The position numbers and the translations under genes were made by a program. A DNA stretch of 64,000 bases from Sphingobium sp. (GTDB lineage: Bacteria > Pseudomonadota > Alphaproteobacteria > Sphingomonadales > Sphingomonadaceae): positions 248,001 to 312,000 of the forward strand of contig JAGIAZ010000001.1 in NCBI GenBank assembly GCA_017744605.1. The letters run 5' to 3'. The stretch's first letter is position 1, and each line of letters starts with the position of its first letter. Positions 50,317-59,631 of this stretch are shown here, piece after piece. The notes under the pieces are model-generated. The model saw only the letters and a list, made by a program, of their open reading frames with translations. It was not told the DNA's origin and did not search any database.

Positions 50317-51306
50317 ATGACGATGGGATGGTTTGAAGCGATGTATTTCATGGGGCTTTCAAAGGCGGAGCGCAAAAAACTTGAAACCGAAGTGGTTTCC
50401 AACGCGGCCCGTCTGAAACTGACCCGCCTCGTGCGTCGACGCTGCGAGGTGCGGCATGGCGGCGGTGATGGGGACGGTGGCAACATCGAGATCATCAACC
50501 GCAACCAGATTATCAACACTGCCCGGACGGTTCTCGGGCTCCCGATCTACCGGCTCGTGCCGGATGACATGGGCATGTACATGTCAGAGGAATTCGCTTG
50601 GCACGCCGCGGAAACCGAACTCGTCATGCGTCGGCCGGATACGGCTCAACTCGTCGAGATCCTCGGCGACCTGCTTGAACAGAGGATGTTGGAAACCGAT
50701 GCCGTCAACGCGATCCTGAGCGAGGACAACAGCTCGATCCGCTTCGAGACAGAGGGTTTCGACGAGAATGTCTCGGTGAAGCTGCTTTCCGATACGGAGA
50801 TCGAGGACGGGAACGACGCCGCCGACCATCCCAATATCCGCGTGCTGATCGAGCGGATGGAAACGGGGTTCGAGAAGAAGGACTATGCCGGCGTGCTTCA
50901 TGCCAGCGCGACGGTGTTCGAGACATTGGCCAAGCTCGTCTTCAACAATCCGAACGTCGAGAAGGAATCGCTCGGCGCCATGTTCGCTGGGTATCAGAAG
51001 CGGTCGGAACTGTCGGCGCCGCTGCTCGACTACATCCTCGAAACCTACAATCGACGGAACACAGAACCGCTTGCCGGCCATGGCGCGACCAAGGCGCCGT
51101 CGGTGACAGCGAAAGATGCCTCGGTCCTGATCGAGATTACAAAAATGTGCGTGCGTCTGGAACGTCGCCTCGCTGCACAGGAACTGGACGGTGTTCCGCA
51201 GGCGTCGAAGGGCACTGGCGGGCCTCCGACAGGCAAAGCTCCGGCCGTGCCCGTGAAGAAAGTGAAGCCCAAACCCGGCAAAGCGAAGGGCAAAGGAAAA
51301 TCGTGA
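50317..51306 (+). CDS. Abi/HEPN-like protein upstream of TrlF
   Basis: The 329-residue protein has a basic N-terminal region, a central segment of unknown fold, and a helical region VLHASATVFETLAKLVF followed by NRRNTEPLAGHGA, which resembles the RxxxxH active site of abortive-infection/HEPN ribonucleases (R and H spaced as in Abi-C proteins). The C-terminus is a lysine/proline tail (VKPKPGKAKGKGKS). The track opens with TTG 50287; ATG 50317 is preferred, with ATG 50323 possible. It probably forms a module with the small gene and TrlF ATPase downstream. Confidence 0.62.
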   Translation: MTMGWFEAMYFMGLSKAERKKLETEVVSNAARLKLTRLVRRRCEVRHGGGDGDGGNIEIINRNQIINTARTVLGLPIYRLVPDDMGMYMSEEFAWHAAETELVMRRPDTAQLVEILGDLLEQRMLETDAVNAILSEDNSSIRFETEGFDENVSVKLLSDTEIEDGNDAADHPNIRVLIERMETGFEKKDYAGVLHASATVFETLAKLVFNNPNVEKESLGAMFAGYQKRSELSAPLLDYILETYNRRNTEPLAGHGATKAPSVTAKDASVLIEITKMCVRLERRLAAQELDGVPQASKGTGGPPTGKAPAVPVKKVKPKPGKAKGKGKS

Positions 51307-51355
51307 TTGGCGACGGCCGCCGGGCGACGATAGGTGTAAGGCCGGTTGTAAATCT

Positions 51356-51607
51356 GTGGAGCTTCGCTTGAGCTATATCGACAATCTGATCGCAAACGGC
51401 ACGAATTTCGGGGTTGAGCGGAAGGACGGCAGCGCATCCTTCCGGCCAGCCAGCTCGGCACACGCAGACCTTGACGCATTTCAGTCGGTTGTGCGCGATC
51501 TGCGCGCGAACGAAGGCGATGGCTACCGGATACATCTGGAGCATCCAGTGAGCGACCACGGGCGGGACCTGGTTGACCTCGTGCTGGTGACGTTCGAGAA
51601 AGACTGA
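51356..51607 (+). CDS. Small protein between the Abi-like and TrlF genes
   Basis: The 83-residue ORF starts with GTG (MELRLSYIDNLIANGTNFGV) and ends DLVDLVLVTFEKD. No family recognised. It lies in the 380-base gap between the two larger genes, so it may be a third component of the module. Confidence 0.5.
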   Translation: MELRLSYIDNLIANGTNFGVERKDGSASFRPASSAHADLDAFQSVVRDLRANEGDGYRIHLEHPVSDHGRDLVDLVLVTFEKD

Positions 51608-51689
51608 TCCTCCTCAATCATTTGGCTGCAATTCTGCCAAGCCTCGGCTATGCAGACCAAAGTAACGGTGAAGTAGCAGCGGAGATGAG

Positions 51690-54668
51690 ATGATTAAGAG
51701 GGGCTCGGAATGGCGTCGGTGGGAGCCCCATATCCATGCTCCTGGGACGGTGCTGAACAATCAGTTTGGCGGCGCAGATCCTTGGGGCGACTATATCACT
51801 GCCATCGAGAGCCGTTCGCCGAGGATCGAAGCGCTTGCTGCTACAGATTACTATGTCACTGATACTTACTCGCAAGTCCTTGCGTATAAGGCAGCGGGGC
51901 GGCTTCGAGATGTCGCTCTAATCTTTCCGAACATTGAGCTGCGGCTCGATGTCACTGCCCGCAAGGGCTATGTGAACCTTCATCTCTTGGTCAGTCCTGA
52001 AGACCCCCAGCATCTGGTAGAGGTCGGCCGTATCGTTAAGCGACTGCAATTCCACGCTTATGATGACGATTTCGATTGCAGTCGTGAGGAGTTGATTCGT
52101 CTCGGCCGCCGCGCGAACCCGGCCCTGACGGACGATCGCGGCGCGCTGGCGCATGGCGTTACGCAGTTTCGCGTCAATTTCGCTCAATTGCGCAAGGTGC
52201 TGAAGGACAGCGATTGGGCGAAGAAGAACATTCTCGTCGCCGTTGCAGGGGGCGCCGATGATGGAACCTCGGGGCTTCGCCAAGCAGCGGATGCGACGGT
52301 GCGCCAGGAAATCGAGAAGTTCGCCGACATAATCTTCGCGAGCAGTGTCGCTCAGCGTGAGTTCTGGCTCGGTCGGCGGGCAATGACGATCGAGCAACTG
52401 CAGGAGGGCTATGAGGGGTGCAAGCCCTGCCTGCACGGTAGTGATGCCCACGATCAGGCAAGCGTTGGCAATCCGGTCGAAGACCGTTTCTCATGGATCA
52501 AGGGTGCGCTGACATTCGATGCGTTGCGTCAGGCGTGTATCGATCCGGCGGGCCGAGCCTATGTGGGGACGGAGCCGCCGCACACGGCGATGCCATCACA
52601 GGTTATTTCAGAGGTGGCGATCGGGGGCGCAGCTTGGGCAACGACGCCGGTCGTGCCGCTCAATCCGGGCCTCGTTGCCATTATCGGCGCGCGCGGGTCG
52701 GGAAAGACCGCGCTCGCCGACATGATCGCTGCCGGCTGCGACGCTATCGCGCCCGCTGCCTGGAAGGCTGACGAAAATATCAGTCCTTCGTTCCTGGTCC
52801 GGGCACGGTCGTTGATCGGGAATGCTTCGGCGACCCTTACATGGGGCGGCGGGACGACGGTCACTCGCTTCCTCGACGGGCGGGATGCAAACGACCCATT
52901 CTCGTTTCAGCGGGCGCGATATCTGTCGCAGCAGTTTGTCGAGGAACTGTGCTCCTCCAAGGGAGCGTCTGAAGGCCTGATCGGCGAGATTGAGCGGGTC
53001 ATTTTCGAATCTCACCCGCGCGATCAGCGTGACGGCGCCGTGAACTTTGCTCAATTGCGGGATCGTTGGACATTGCGGTTCCAACAGGCGCGCCAGCGCG
53101 AGGCCGAGGCCATCGCGGCGATTTCGGAACGAATCGCCGAAGAAATCGAGAAGGAAGCTCTCGTTACGCCCCTCGGCAACCAGGCCGTGCAGAAGCGCGG
53201 GTTGATCGCTGGCTATACCGCTGACCTTGCGAAGCTGGTGGTGAAGGGGACGGAGACGCAGGCAGCGCGTCACGCCCAGCTCAATTCGGCGGCGCAGACG
53301 ATCAATGCGACGATCCAGCGATATGCGAATCAGCGCCGAACGTTCGTCGCGATGCAGGATGAGGTTCGGAGCACCAAGGCAACGAAGGCGCCAGAGTTGC
53401 TGCGCCAGGCTCAGGCGCGCCACACGAACAGCGGGCTCGATGCGAAGCAGTGGGATGATTTCCTGCTCGTTTACAAGGGCGACGTTGACGCTGCCTTGGC
53501 TGGCTATATCGTCTGGTCCGATCAGGAGATTGCCAAGTTGCGGGGCGTCCCGCCACCGCCGCCGACCGATCCGAACGTACCGCTGATCGCGGATGGCGTT
53601 GACCTCTCGAAATTGCCGCTGACCCTTATCCAGGTCGAGATGGGTCGCCTTGAGCAGCTCATCAGCGCGGATCAAGTCGTGCGCGGCCAATACACCGCGC
53701 TATCGGGGCGGATTGCCCAGGAAAACAGCGAACTGCAGAGTATCGAGGTTCGCCTGCTGGATGCTCAGGGCGCTACCGTGCGACGCAAGACGCTCCAAAC
53801 CGAGCGGGAAGCGGCCTATGGCCGGGTGTTCGATGCGGTCGTCAGCGAGCAGAATGCCCTGGCGGCGCTCTACGCGCCGCTGATGGCGCGGCTTACGGCT
53901 GCGCCGGGGACATTGGGTAAGCTCAGCTTCTCAGTCAGGCGGGTCGTCGATGTTCCCGGTTGGGGCAATTTCGCCGAAGACGATATCATCGATTGCCGCA
54001 AGGCTGGCCCGTTCTACGGCCGAGGTTCGCTGATTGCCTTGGCTGAGAAGGCTTTGCGCGCCCCGTGGGAAACGGGAAGCGCGGCCGACGTCCAGGTGGC
54101 AATGTCGAGCTTCATTGCGACACATACGCGCGACCTCTTCGCCCACGCGCCCTATGCGCCGACCCAGCAAGCCGAGTTTCGGACATGGTCGAAGCGCTTT
54201 GCACACTGGCTGTTCAGCACCGATCATATCTCGGTTCGCTACGAGATCGGCTACGATGGCGTCGACATTCGTAAGCTCTCGCCAGGGACGCGCGGCATCG
54301 TCTTGCTGCTCCTCTATCTGGCCCTCGACGATGGCGATGATCGACCGCTTATCATCGATCAGCCCGAGGAGAATCTCGACCCGAAATCGGTCTTCGACGA
54401 GTTAGTCTCTCTCTTCATCGCCGCAAAGACCAAGCGGCAGGTGATCATGGTGACGCACAACGCCAACCTCGTCATCAACACCGACGCGGACCAGATCATC
54501 ATCGCCGAATGCGGCGCGCATCAAAGCGGCGGCTTGCCGCCGATCACCTATGTTGCTGGCGGGCTCGAAGATGAGCATATCCGCAAGGCCGTCTGCGACA
54601 TTCTGGAAGGCGGGGAACAGGCATTCCGCGAACGAGCGCGCAGGCTGCGTGTTCGTCTCAAACGGTAG
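51690..54668 (+). CDS. TrlF-family PHP - SMC-like ABC ATPase
   Basis: This 992-residue protein combines an N-terminal PHP phosphoesterase (WEPHIHAPGTVLNNQF near residue 12; LHGSDAHD near 255 for metal binding) with an ABC/SMC-type ATPase: Walker A IIGARGSGKTALADM near 335, a long coiled-coil middle, the signature LSPGTRGIVLLLLYLAL, Walker B LIIDQPEENLD and H-loop VTHNANL. This is the layout of TrlF-type proteins often found in defence islands. A phosphoesterase controlled by ATP-dependent sensing is the likely role (inference). The start is the first ATG with a good N-terminus. Confidence 0.85.
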   Translation: MIKRGSEWRRWEPHIHAPGTVLNNQFGGADPWGDYITAIESRSPRIEALAATDYYVTDTYSQVLAYKAAGRLRDVALIFPNIELRLDVTARKGYVNLHLLVSPEDPQHLVEVGRIVKRLQFHAYDDDFDCSREELIRLGRRANPALTDDRGALAHGVTQFRVNFAQLRKVLKDSDWAKKNILVAVAGGADDGTSGLRQAADATVRQEIEKFADIIFASSVAQREFWLGRRAMTIEQLQEGYEGCKPCLHGSDAHDQASVGNPVEDRFSWIKGALTFDALRQACIDPAGRAYVGTEPPHTAMPSQVISEVAIGGAAWATTPVVPLNPGLVAIIGARGSGKTALADMIAAGCDAIAPAAWKADENISPSFLVRARSLIGNASATLTWGGGTTVTRFLDGRDANDPFSFQRARYLSQQFVEELCSSKGASEGLIGEIERVIFESHPRDQRDGAVNFAQLRDRWTLRFQQARQREAEAIAAISERIAEEIEKEALVTPLGNQAVQKRGLIAGYTADLAKLVVKGTETQAARHAQLNSAAQTINATIQRYANQRRTFVAMQDEVRSTKATKAPELLRQAQARHTNSGLDAKQWDDFLLVYKGDVDAALAGYIVWSDQEIAKLRGVPPPPPTDPNVPLIADGVDLSKLPLTLIQVEMGRLEQLISADQVVRGQYTALSGRIAQENSELQSIEVRLLDAQGATVRRKTLQTEREAAYGRVFDAVVSEQNALAALYAPLMARLTAAPGTLGKLSFSVRRVVDVPGWGNFAEDDIIDCRKAGPFYGRGSLIALAEKALRAPWETGSAADVQVAMSSFIATHTRDLFAHAPYAPTQQAEFRTWSKRFAHWLFSTDHISVRYEIGYDGVDIRKLSPGTRGIVLLLLYLALDDGDDRPLIIDQPEENLDPKSVFDELVSLFIAAKTKRQVIMVTHNANLVINTDADQIIIAECGAHQSGGLPPITYVAGGLEDEHIRKAVCDILEGGEQAFRERARRLRVRLKR

Positions 54669-54700
54669 AGACGGCGCTGAATGCGGCTGCGGGTATCTAC

Positions 54701-54958
54701 TTACGCGGCGGCTTCGAGCTCCTGCAAGCGGCCGCCCCAATCGCGCATGCTGAGTAGGACCGGCGCGAGCGAACGGCCGAGATCGGTCAGCTCGTATTCC
54801 ACCTTCGGTGGCACTTCGGGATAGACGATCCGGTCGATGATGCCGTCGGCCTCGAGTTCGCGGAGCTGGAGCGTAATCATGCTTGCCAACCGACCGGCGC
54901 TTTCTCGTTGGCACGCGGACTGGATGACCGGTTTGAAAGCTTCGTTGAACACTCTCAT
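54701..54958 (-). pseudogene. HxlR-family regulator remnant, 5' end lost
   Basis: Only the C-terminal half of an HxlR winged helix is present: [20 protein letters not shown], then [16 protein letters not shown]. The N-terminal half (recognition helix and upstream) is replaced by unrelated sequence, which coincides with the left part of the IS91-type element. Confidence 0.65.
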
Positions 54959-55141
54959 TAGGATTCGCTCTCAGCGTACAAGCGCCCGCGAGCAACGTCT
55001 TGAGTTGGATCGTTGCACGAACCCGCTGCGCGGGATTGGTGTGTGCGGCGGGTTGGCGGCGTCAACGAGAGGAGCGGGCGTGGATTGAGCGCGGTCCGGC
55101 ATGGGCAGAGCATTTCGGCTCCTTCAGCGAGGAGTCGAACG

Positions 55142-56050
55142 ATGAACGAGCTTATCCCGGTTGCCACCCCCGTCAGCCCGCTGCGCCAGCGACTGATCGA
55201 CGACATGACCATACGGCATTTCAGTCGTGAGACGCAGCGCAACTATATCCGTGATGTCGGACGCTTCGCCACGTTTCTGGGCCGCCCTCCCGATACGGCG
55301 ACCTCGGAGGATCTGCGCCGGTTCCAGGTCGGGCAGCGCGAAGACGGCATGCCGGTGCCGACCATGAACAGCATCGTCGCGGCGTTGCGGTTCTTCTTCA
55401 CCCACACGCTCGACCGGCCTGACCTCGCGCGACGGTTGGTGCGGATCAAGCAGATCCGCAAGTTGCCCGTGGTGCTGAGCCGCGACGAGGTCGCCCGGCT
55501 GCTGGGCGCAACCACCTGTCTCAAGCACCAGGCCGCGCTGTCGGTCGCCTATGGCGCGGGGCTACGCGTCGCCGAGGTTGCGATGCTCAAGGTCCGCGAC
55601 ATCGACAGCGAGCGCATGCTGCTGCGGGTCGAACGCGGCAAGGGCGGCCAGTACCGCAACGCTATGCTGCCGACCGATCTGCTCGTCCTGTTGCGCCAGT
55701 GGTGGAAGCTCGGCCGCGAGCAGGGCGTGATGCACCGCGATGGCTGGCTGTTTCCGGGCCAGCACGCGATGAAGCCGATCTCGACGCGGCAGCTCCATCG
55801 CATCGTCGTCGAGGCGGCGCAGGCGGCGGAGATCACCAAGCGGGTCTGCCCGCACACGTTGCGTCACAGCTTTGCCACTCACCTGCTCGAGGACGGCACC
55901 GACATCCGGATCATCCAGGCGCTGCTCGGCCATGCCAAGCTCGAGAACACCGCCTTCTATACCAAGGTCGCGACACGCACGGTGCGCGCGGTGACCAGCC
56001 CGCTCGACAAGCTGGGCATCTTCGCGCCAGAGGTGACCGCCTCCGGCTGA
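55142..56050 (+). CDS. Tyrosine recombinase/integrase of the IS91-type element
   Basis: The 302-residue XerC-like protein has a SAM-like N-terminal core-binding domain (MTIRHFSRETQRNYIRDVGR) and a catalytic domain with arginine in YGAGLRVAEVAML, HTLRHSFATHLLEDG and LLGHAKLENTAFYTKVAT (tyrosine). Three bases later the transposase begins. IS91-family elements with this type of accessory integrase are known. ATG 55142 is chosen over 55013. Confidence 0.88.
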   Translation: MNELIPVATPVSPLRQRLIDDMTIRHFSRETQRNYIRDVGRFATFLGRPPDTATSEDLRRFQVGQREDGMPVPTMNSIVAALRFFFTHTLDRPDLARRLVRIKQIRKLPVVLSRDEVARLLGATTCLKHQAALSVAYGAGLRVAEVAMLKVRDIDSERMLLRVERGKGGQYRNAMLPTDLLVLLRQWWKLGREQGVMHRDGWLFPGQHAMKPISTRQLHRIVVEAAQAAEITKRVCPHTLRHSFATHLLEDGTDIRIIQALLGHAKLENTAFYTKVATRTVRAVTSPLDKLGIFAPEVTASG

Positions 56051-56053
56051 GCC

Positions 56054-57244
56054 ATGCGCGCCTCGCTCGAGGTCGCCGATATCTTCCGCGCAGCCGGTCC
56101 CGCCTATCGCGCCGTACATGCCGGGCACCTGAGCCTGCACCAGCTCCAGATCATGTCGGCGATCGAGCATTGCCGCACCGCTGCGATGGGTGGCCATGTC
56201 GAGGCCTGCACCGACTGCGGTCATTGGCGGATCGCTTATAACAGTTGTCGCAACCGGCATTGCCCCCGGTGCCAGGGCGCCGCGGCACGGACCTGGCTCG
56301 CCGAGCGCGAGGCCGACCTGCTCCCGGTCGGCTACTTCCACGTCGTGTTCACGCTCCCGGCGGAGATCGCCGCGATCGCCTTCCATAACAAGGCGCTGGT
56401 CTATGACCTGCTGTTCCGCGCCGCGTCGGACGCGATGCTGACGATCGCGGCCGATCCGAAGCATCTTGGCGCACGTATCGGCATCACCGCGGTCCTTCAT
56501 ACCTGGGGTTCGGCGATGACCCATCATCCGCACGTCCATATGATCGTGCCGGGCGGTGGCATCGCGCGCGACGGCAGCCGGTGGATCACGTCGCGGCCCG
56601 CGTTCCTGCTCCCGGTCCGGGTATTGGGCGCGCTGTTCCGGCGTCTGTTCCTGACCCGGCTGGTCGCGCTGCACCATGCCGGCCAGCTCGCGTTCTTCGG
56701 CCGCCTTGCGCACCTCGCCGATCGCCAAGCGTTCCTGCGGCACCTCGCGCCGGTCAGGAAGAAGCGCTGGGTCGTCTATGCCAAGGCCCCGTTCGCCGGC
56801 CCAGAGGCGGTGCTCGCCTATCTCTCGCGCTACACCCACCGCGTCGCGATCTCGAACAGCCGGCTCCTCGGCTTCGACGAGGGCGGGGTCACGTTCCGCT
56901 ACAAGGATTACCGCCGCGCGGGTGCTGGTCGGCAGCAGGTCATGACGCTAGCGACCGACGAGTTCATCCGCAGGTTCCTGCTCCACGTCCTGCCCAAGGG
57001 GTTCCATCGCATCCGGCATTACGGCCTGCTCGCAGGCAGCACCCACAAGGCCAGCATCGCCCGCGCCCGCACGCTCCTCGCGGCCGCGCCGCCGTCCGCA
57101 CCCGACGAGCCGGAAGAGCCGGTCGATCCCCGACCGCGTTGCCCGTGCTGTGGTGGCCGCATGATCGTCGTCGAGACCGTGCCGCGCTGGTGGCAGCCAC
57201 GCGGACCACCGGCGACGGCACCCATCCGGAACATCGCGGCGTGA
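56054..57244 (+). CDS. IS91-family rolling-circle transposase
   Basis: The 396-residue Y2 transposase has an N-terminal zinc finger (CTDCGHWRIAYNSCRNRHCP), a metal-binding histidine motif (HHPHVHMIVPGGG) and tyrosines further on in VAFRYKDYRRAG-like context (VTFRYKDYRRAG) as in IS91/IS1294. It acts by single-strand nicking at the oriIS end downstream. Confidence 0.9.
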   Translation: MRASLEVADIFRAAGPAYRAVHAGHLSLHQLQIMSAIEHCRTAAMGGHVEACTDCGHWRIAYNSCRNRHCPRCQGAAARTWLAEREADLLPVGYFHVVFTLPAEIAAIAFHNKALVYDLLFRAASDAMLTIAADPKHLGARIGITAVLHTWGSAMTHHPHVHMIVPGGGIARDGSRWITSRPAFLLPVRVLGALFRRLFLTRLVALHHAGQLAFFGRLAHLADRQAFLRHLAPVRKKRWVVYAKAPFAGPEAVLAYLSRYTHRVAISNSRLLGFDEGGVTFRYKDYRRAGAGRQQVMTLATDEFIRRFLLHVLPKGFHRIRHYGLLAGSTHKASIARARTLLAAAPPSAPDEPEEPVDPRPRCPCCGGRMIVVETVPRWWQPRGPPATAPIRNIAA

Positions 57245-57595
57245 CCCGGCACGCCCTGCCTCGACAACCCGTCGCAGCGATCGTGCCGCGGCCTATGGTG
57301 CTGATCGCGCCAACACCAAACGGCAGCGTTCGAGCGCCTCTACATCCATCGACTTCGCCTCGCCGGGTTCGATGCGACAAGCCCTCGCGGCGCCCGGTCG
57401 CATCGATCCGCTCGCATCTCGCCCGCGGGCGCCACCCCGCCAAGACCAACCGGAAAACGAAAACCCCATAGCCATCGCCCGGGGCCCGCGGGTTCGTGCC
57501 TCGGGGACTTCCGTACGCCTCCGGCGCCCGGAACCCTTCACGTAAGCCGCCATTCGGGTGATGCTATCTGAATGGCCAGTTTGTCCCAGTAGCCG
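57245..57595. other. Right-end region of the IS91-type element
   Basis: The 350 non-coding bases hold GGGTTCGTGC and the terminal GC-rich repeat CGCCTCCGGCGCCCGGAACC. ORFs here (57293-57553 minus) are shadows. The LysR stop codon follows. Confidence 0.45.
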
Positions 57596-58519
57596 TCATT
57601 CCCGACCGGAATCCAGGATGCGTTCTCGCTGCGTTGCACATTCATCGGCGAGGTAGTCGAGCAGCGCCCGCACCGATGGCAGCAGACCGCGCCTCGACGG
57701 GAAAACGGTATGGACGATCTCGCTAATCGGCCGCCAGTCGGGCAGCACGGTCGCGAGCCTCCCGCTTTGCAGATCGTCCCACACCACCAATGTCGGCAAT
57801 CGCGCGATCCCGACGCCGGATAGCGCTGCCTGCCGCAACAGCGCCATGTCGTCGGTGACGAGACGCGGATCGTGCCGCACCTCGGCCGCGCCGCCGTCGC
57901 GGTGGAACAGCCGCCAGCGATGCTCGCCGGGCGCCGGCCCGAAATCGAGGCTGGGCAGGTTGGCGAGATCTGCGGGCAATGTGACAGGATGCGTGCGGAG
58001 AAGATCGGGGCTGGCGACAAGACGGATCGTCCGCACATCGAGGCGGCGCATGACCAGTTCACTTTCCTCCAGCGGTGGCGGACGCACACGGATGGCGAGA
58101 TCGAAGCCTTCACCGATCACGTCGACGCGACGGTTGGTGCTTTCGACGTGCAGCGCGACATCGGGATAAAGCGCCATGAACCGCGCGAACAGGTCGCCGA
58201 ACTGGAAGGCAATGAGGCCAGTCGGACAGCTCAGGCGGACGATCCCGCACGGTTCGGCGCGCGACTGGTCGATACTGTTCTGCGCGGCTTCGGCCTCGAC
58301 CAGCATCGCGACGCAATGGCGATAATATTCCTGACCGATCTCGGTGATCGAGAAGCGCCGGGTGGAGCGCTGGACCAGCCGGACGCCGAGCCGATCCTCC
58401 AGCAGCCCGATTCGGCGGCTGAGCTTCGATTTCTGCATACCGAGCGCCCGTGCGGCCGGGGCGAAGCCGCCATGATCGACCGATTGCACGAACAGGTAGA
58501 GGTCGTTGAGGTCCTGCAT
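57596..58519 (-). CDS. LysR-family transcriptional regulator
   Basis: The 307-residue protein has an N-terminal winged helix (MQDLNDLYLFVQSVDHGGFA, then PAARALGMQKSKLSRRIGLL) and a substrate-binding domain. It is divergent from the pirin operon with a palindrome between them, so it probably controls that operon and itself. ATG 58519 is preferred to 58555 because the canonical N-terminus starts there. Confidence 0.92.
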   Translation of the reverse strand: MQDLNDLYLFVQSVDHGGFAPAARALGMQKSKLSRRIGLLEDRLGVRLVQRSTRRFSITEIGQEYYRHCVAMLVEAEAAQNSIDQSRAEPCGIVRLSCPTGLIAFQFGDLFARFMALYPDVALHVESTNRRVDVIGEGFDLAIRVRPPPLEESELVMRRLDVRTIRLVASPDLLRTHPVTLPADLANLPSLDFGPAPGEHRWRLFHRDGGAAEVRHDPRLVTDDMALLRQAALSGVGIARLPTLVVWDDLQSGRLATVLPDWRPISEIVHTVFPSRRGLLPSVRALLDYLADECATQRERILDSGRE

Positions 58520-58525
58520 CGTCCT

Positions 58526-58548
58526 ATTGGTAGGACTCTCAGTCCAAT
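58526..58548. promoter_or_regulatory. Probable LysR operator
   Basis: ATTGG and CCAAT flank GACT and AGTC inverted arms, placed between the divergent lysR and pirin starts. Confidence 0.55.
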
Positions 58549-58629
58549 TCCACAATCTTATCGATCGATTGGTGCGGAGCTATTTGTGTCTCAACAGTCG
58601 CTTCCACCGTGGAGCGCAGGAGACGCACG

Positions 58630-59496
58630 ATGAAGAAGGTTCTTGGCACCTACAGCAATCCCAACCAGCATTGGGTCGGCGACGGCTTTCCGGTCCGTTC
58701 GCTGTTTTCCTACAACAGCCTCGGCGGAGCGGTGAGCCCGTTCCTGCTGCTCGATTATGCCGGGCCGCATAACTTCACGCCGACGACGGCCCGGCGCGGC
58801 GTCGGCCAGCATCCGCATCGCGGGTTCGAGACGGTCACGATCGTCTATGATGGCGAGGTCGAGCACAGGGACTCAACCGGCAATGGCGGCATCATCGGTC
58901 CCGGTGACGTCCAGTGGATGACCGCCGCCGGCGGCATCATCCATGAGGAATATCATTCGCCTGCATTCGCGAAGACGGGCGGCCCGTTCAAGATGGTGCA
59001 ACTCTGGGTCAACCTGCCTGCCAAGGACAAGATGACCCCCGGTGGCTATCAGGGCATCACCGCGGCGGACATTCCGACCGTCGAGCTTCCCGATGGCGCT
59101 GGCATTGGCCGCGTGATTGCGGGCGATCTGCTCGGCGCCAAGGGGCCGGCGCGCACCTTCACCCCGATCAACGTCTGGGACGTGCGGCTGAACCGCGATG
59201 CCGATCTGGCGCTCGACCTGCCCGAAGGGCACACCGCGATGCTGGTGGTGCTCGGCGGCCATGTCACCGTCAACGGCGGCGACCATGCCGGCGAGGCGGA
59301 GATGTTGCTGCTGAGCCGCGAGGGCGATGCCGCCCGCATCCATGCCGATGGCGATGCGACGATCCTCGTCCTGACCGGCGAACCGATCGACGAACCGATC
59401 GCCGGCTATGGCCCGTTCGTGATGAACAGCGAGGCGGAGATCCGTCAGGCGATCGACGACTATAACAGCGGCCGGTTCATCCGCGCCGCGGCCTGA
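58630..59496 (+). CDS. Pirin family protein (first)
   Basis: The 288-residue protein has a two-cupin pirin fold: GVGQHPHRGFETVTIVYDGE with the metal-binding histidines and the motif GDVQWMTAAGGIIHEEY. Pirins can act as quercetinases or redox-sensitive transcription cofactors. ATG 58630 follows CAGGAGACGCACG. Confidence 0.9.
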   Translation: MKKVLGTYSNPNQHWVGDGFPVRSLFSYNSLGGAVSPFLLLDYAGPHNFTPTTARRGVGQHPHRGFETVTIVYDGEVEHRDSTGNGGIIGPGDVQWMTAAGGIIHEEYHSPAFAKTGGPFKMVQLWVNLPAKDKMTPGGYQGITAADIPTVELPDGAGIGRVIAGDLLGAKGPARTFTPINVWDVRLNRDADLALDLPEGHTAMLVVLGGHVTVNGGDHAGEAEMLLLSREGDAARIHADGDATILVLTGEPIDEPIAGYGPFVMNSEAEIRQAIDDYNSGRFIRAAA

Positions 59497-59631
59497 CGCA
59501 GGGCCCGGCTCCATCCCCCCACCTCCAGAGCCGGGCCCACATTTTTCAAGACATCACGACGGATTGCACGCCTCCGCCCTGATGGCCGTTGTCGAACCCT
59601 GGCGCGCGCTCGAACGAAAGGAGACGTTCCC

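Larger units (their letters stand above)
55015..57499. mobile_element. IS91-family element with accessory tyrosine recombinase
   Basis: The two overlapping-style genes (recombinase, then Y2-type transposase, gap 3 bases) are flanked by the 10-base inverted sequence GCACGAACCC/GGGTTCGTGC at 55015 and 57490. Ends are approximate; the element may end nearer 57540. IS91 elements transpose by rolling circle. Left of it lies the HxlR remnant. Confidence 0.65.

Noticed and set aside
52608-53690. 360-residue minus-strand ORF within TrlF
   Set aside because: Antisense shadow of the TrlF ATPase, which has complete Walker motifs.
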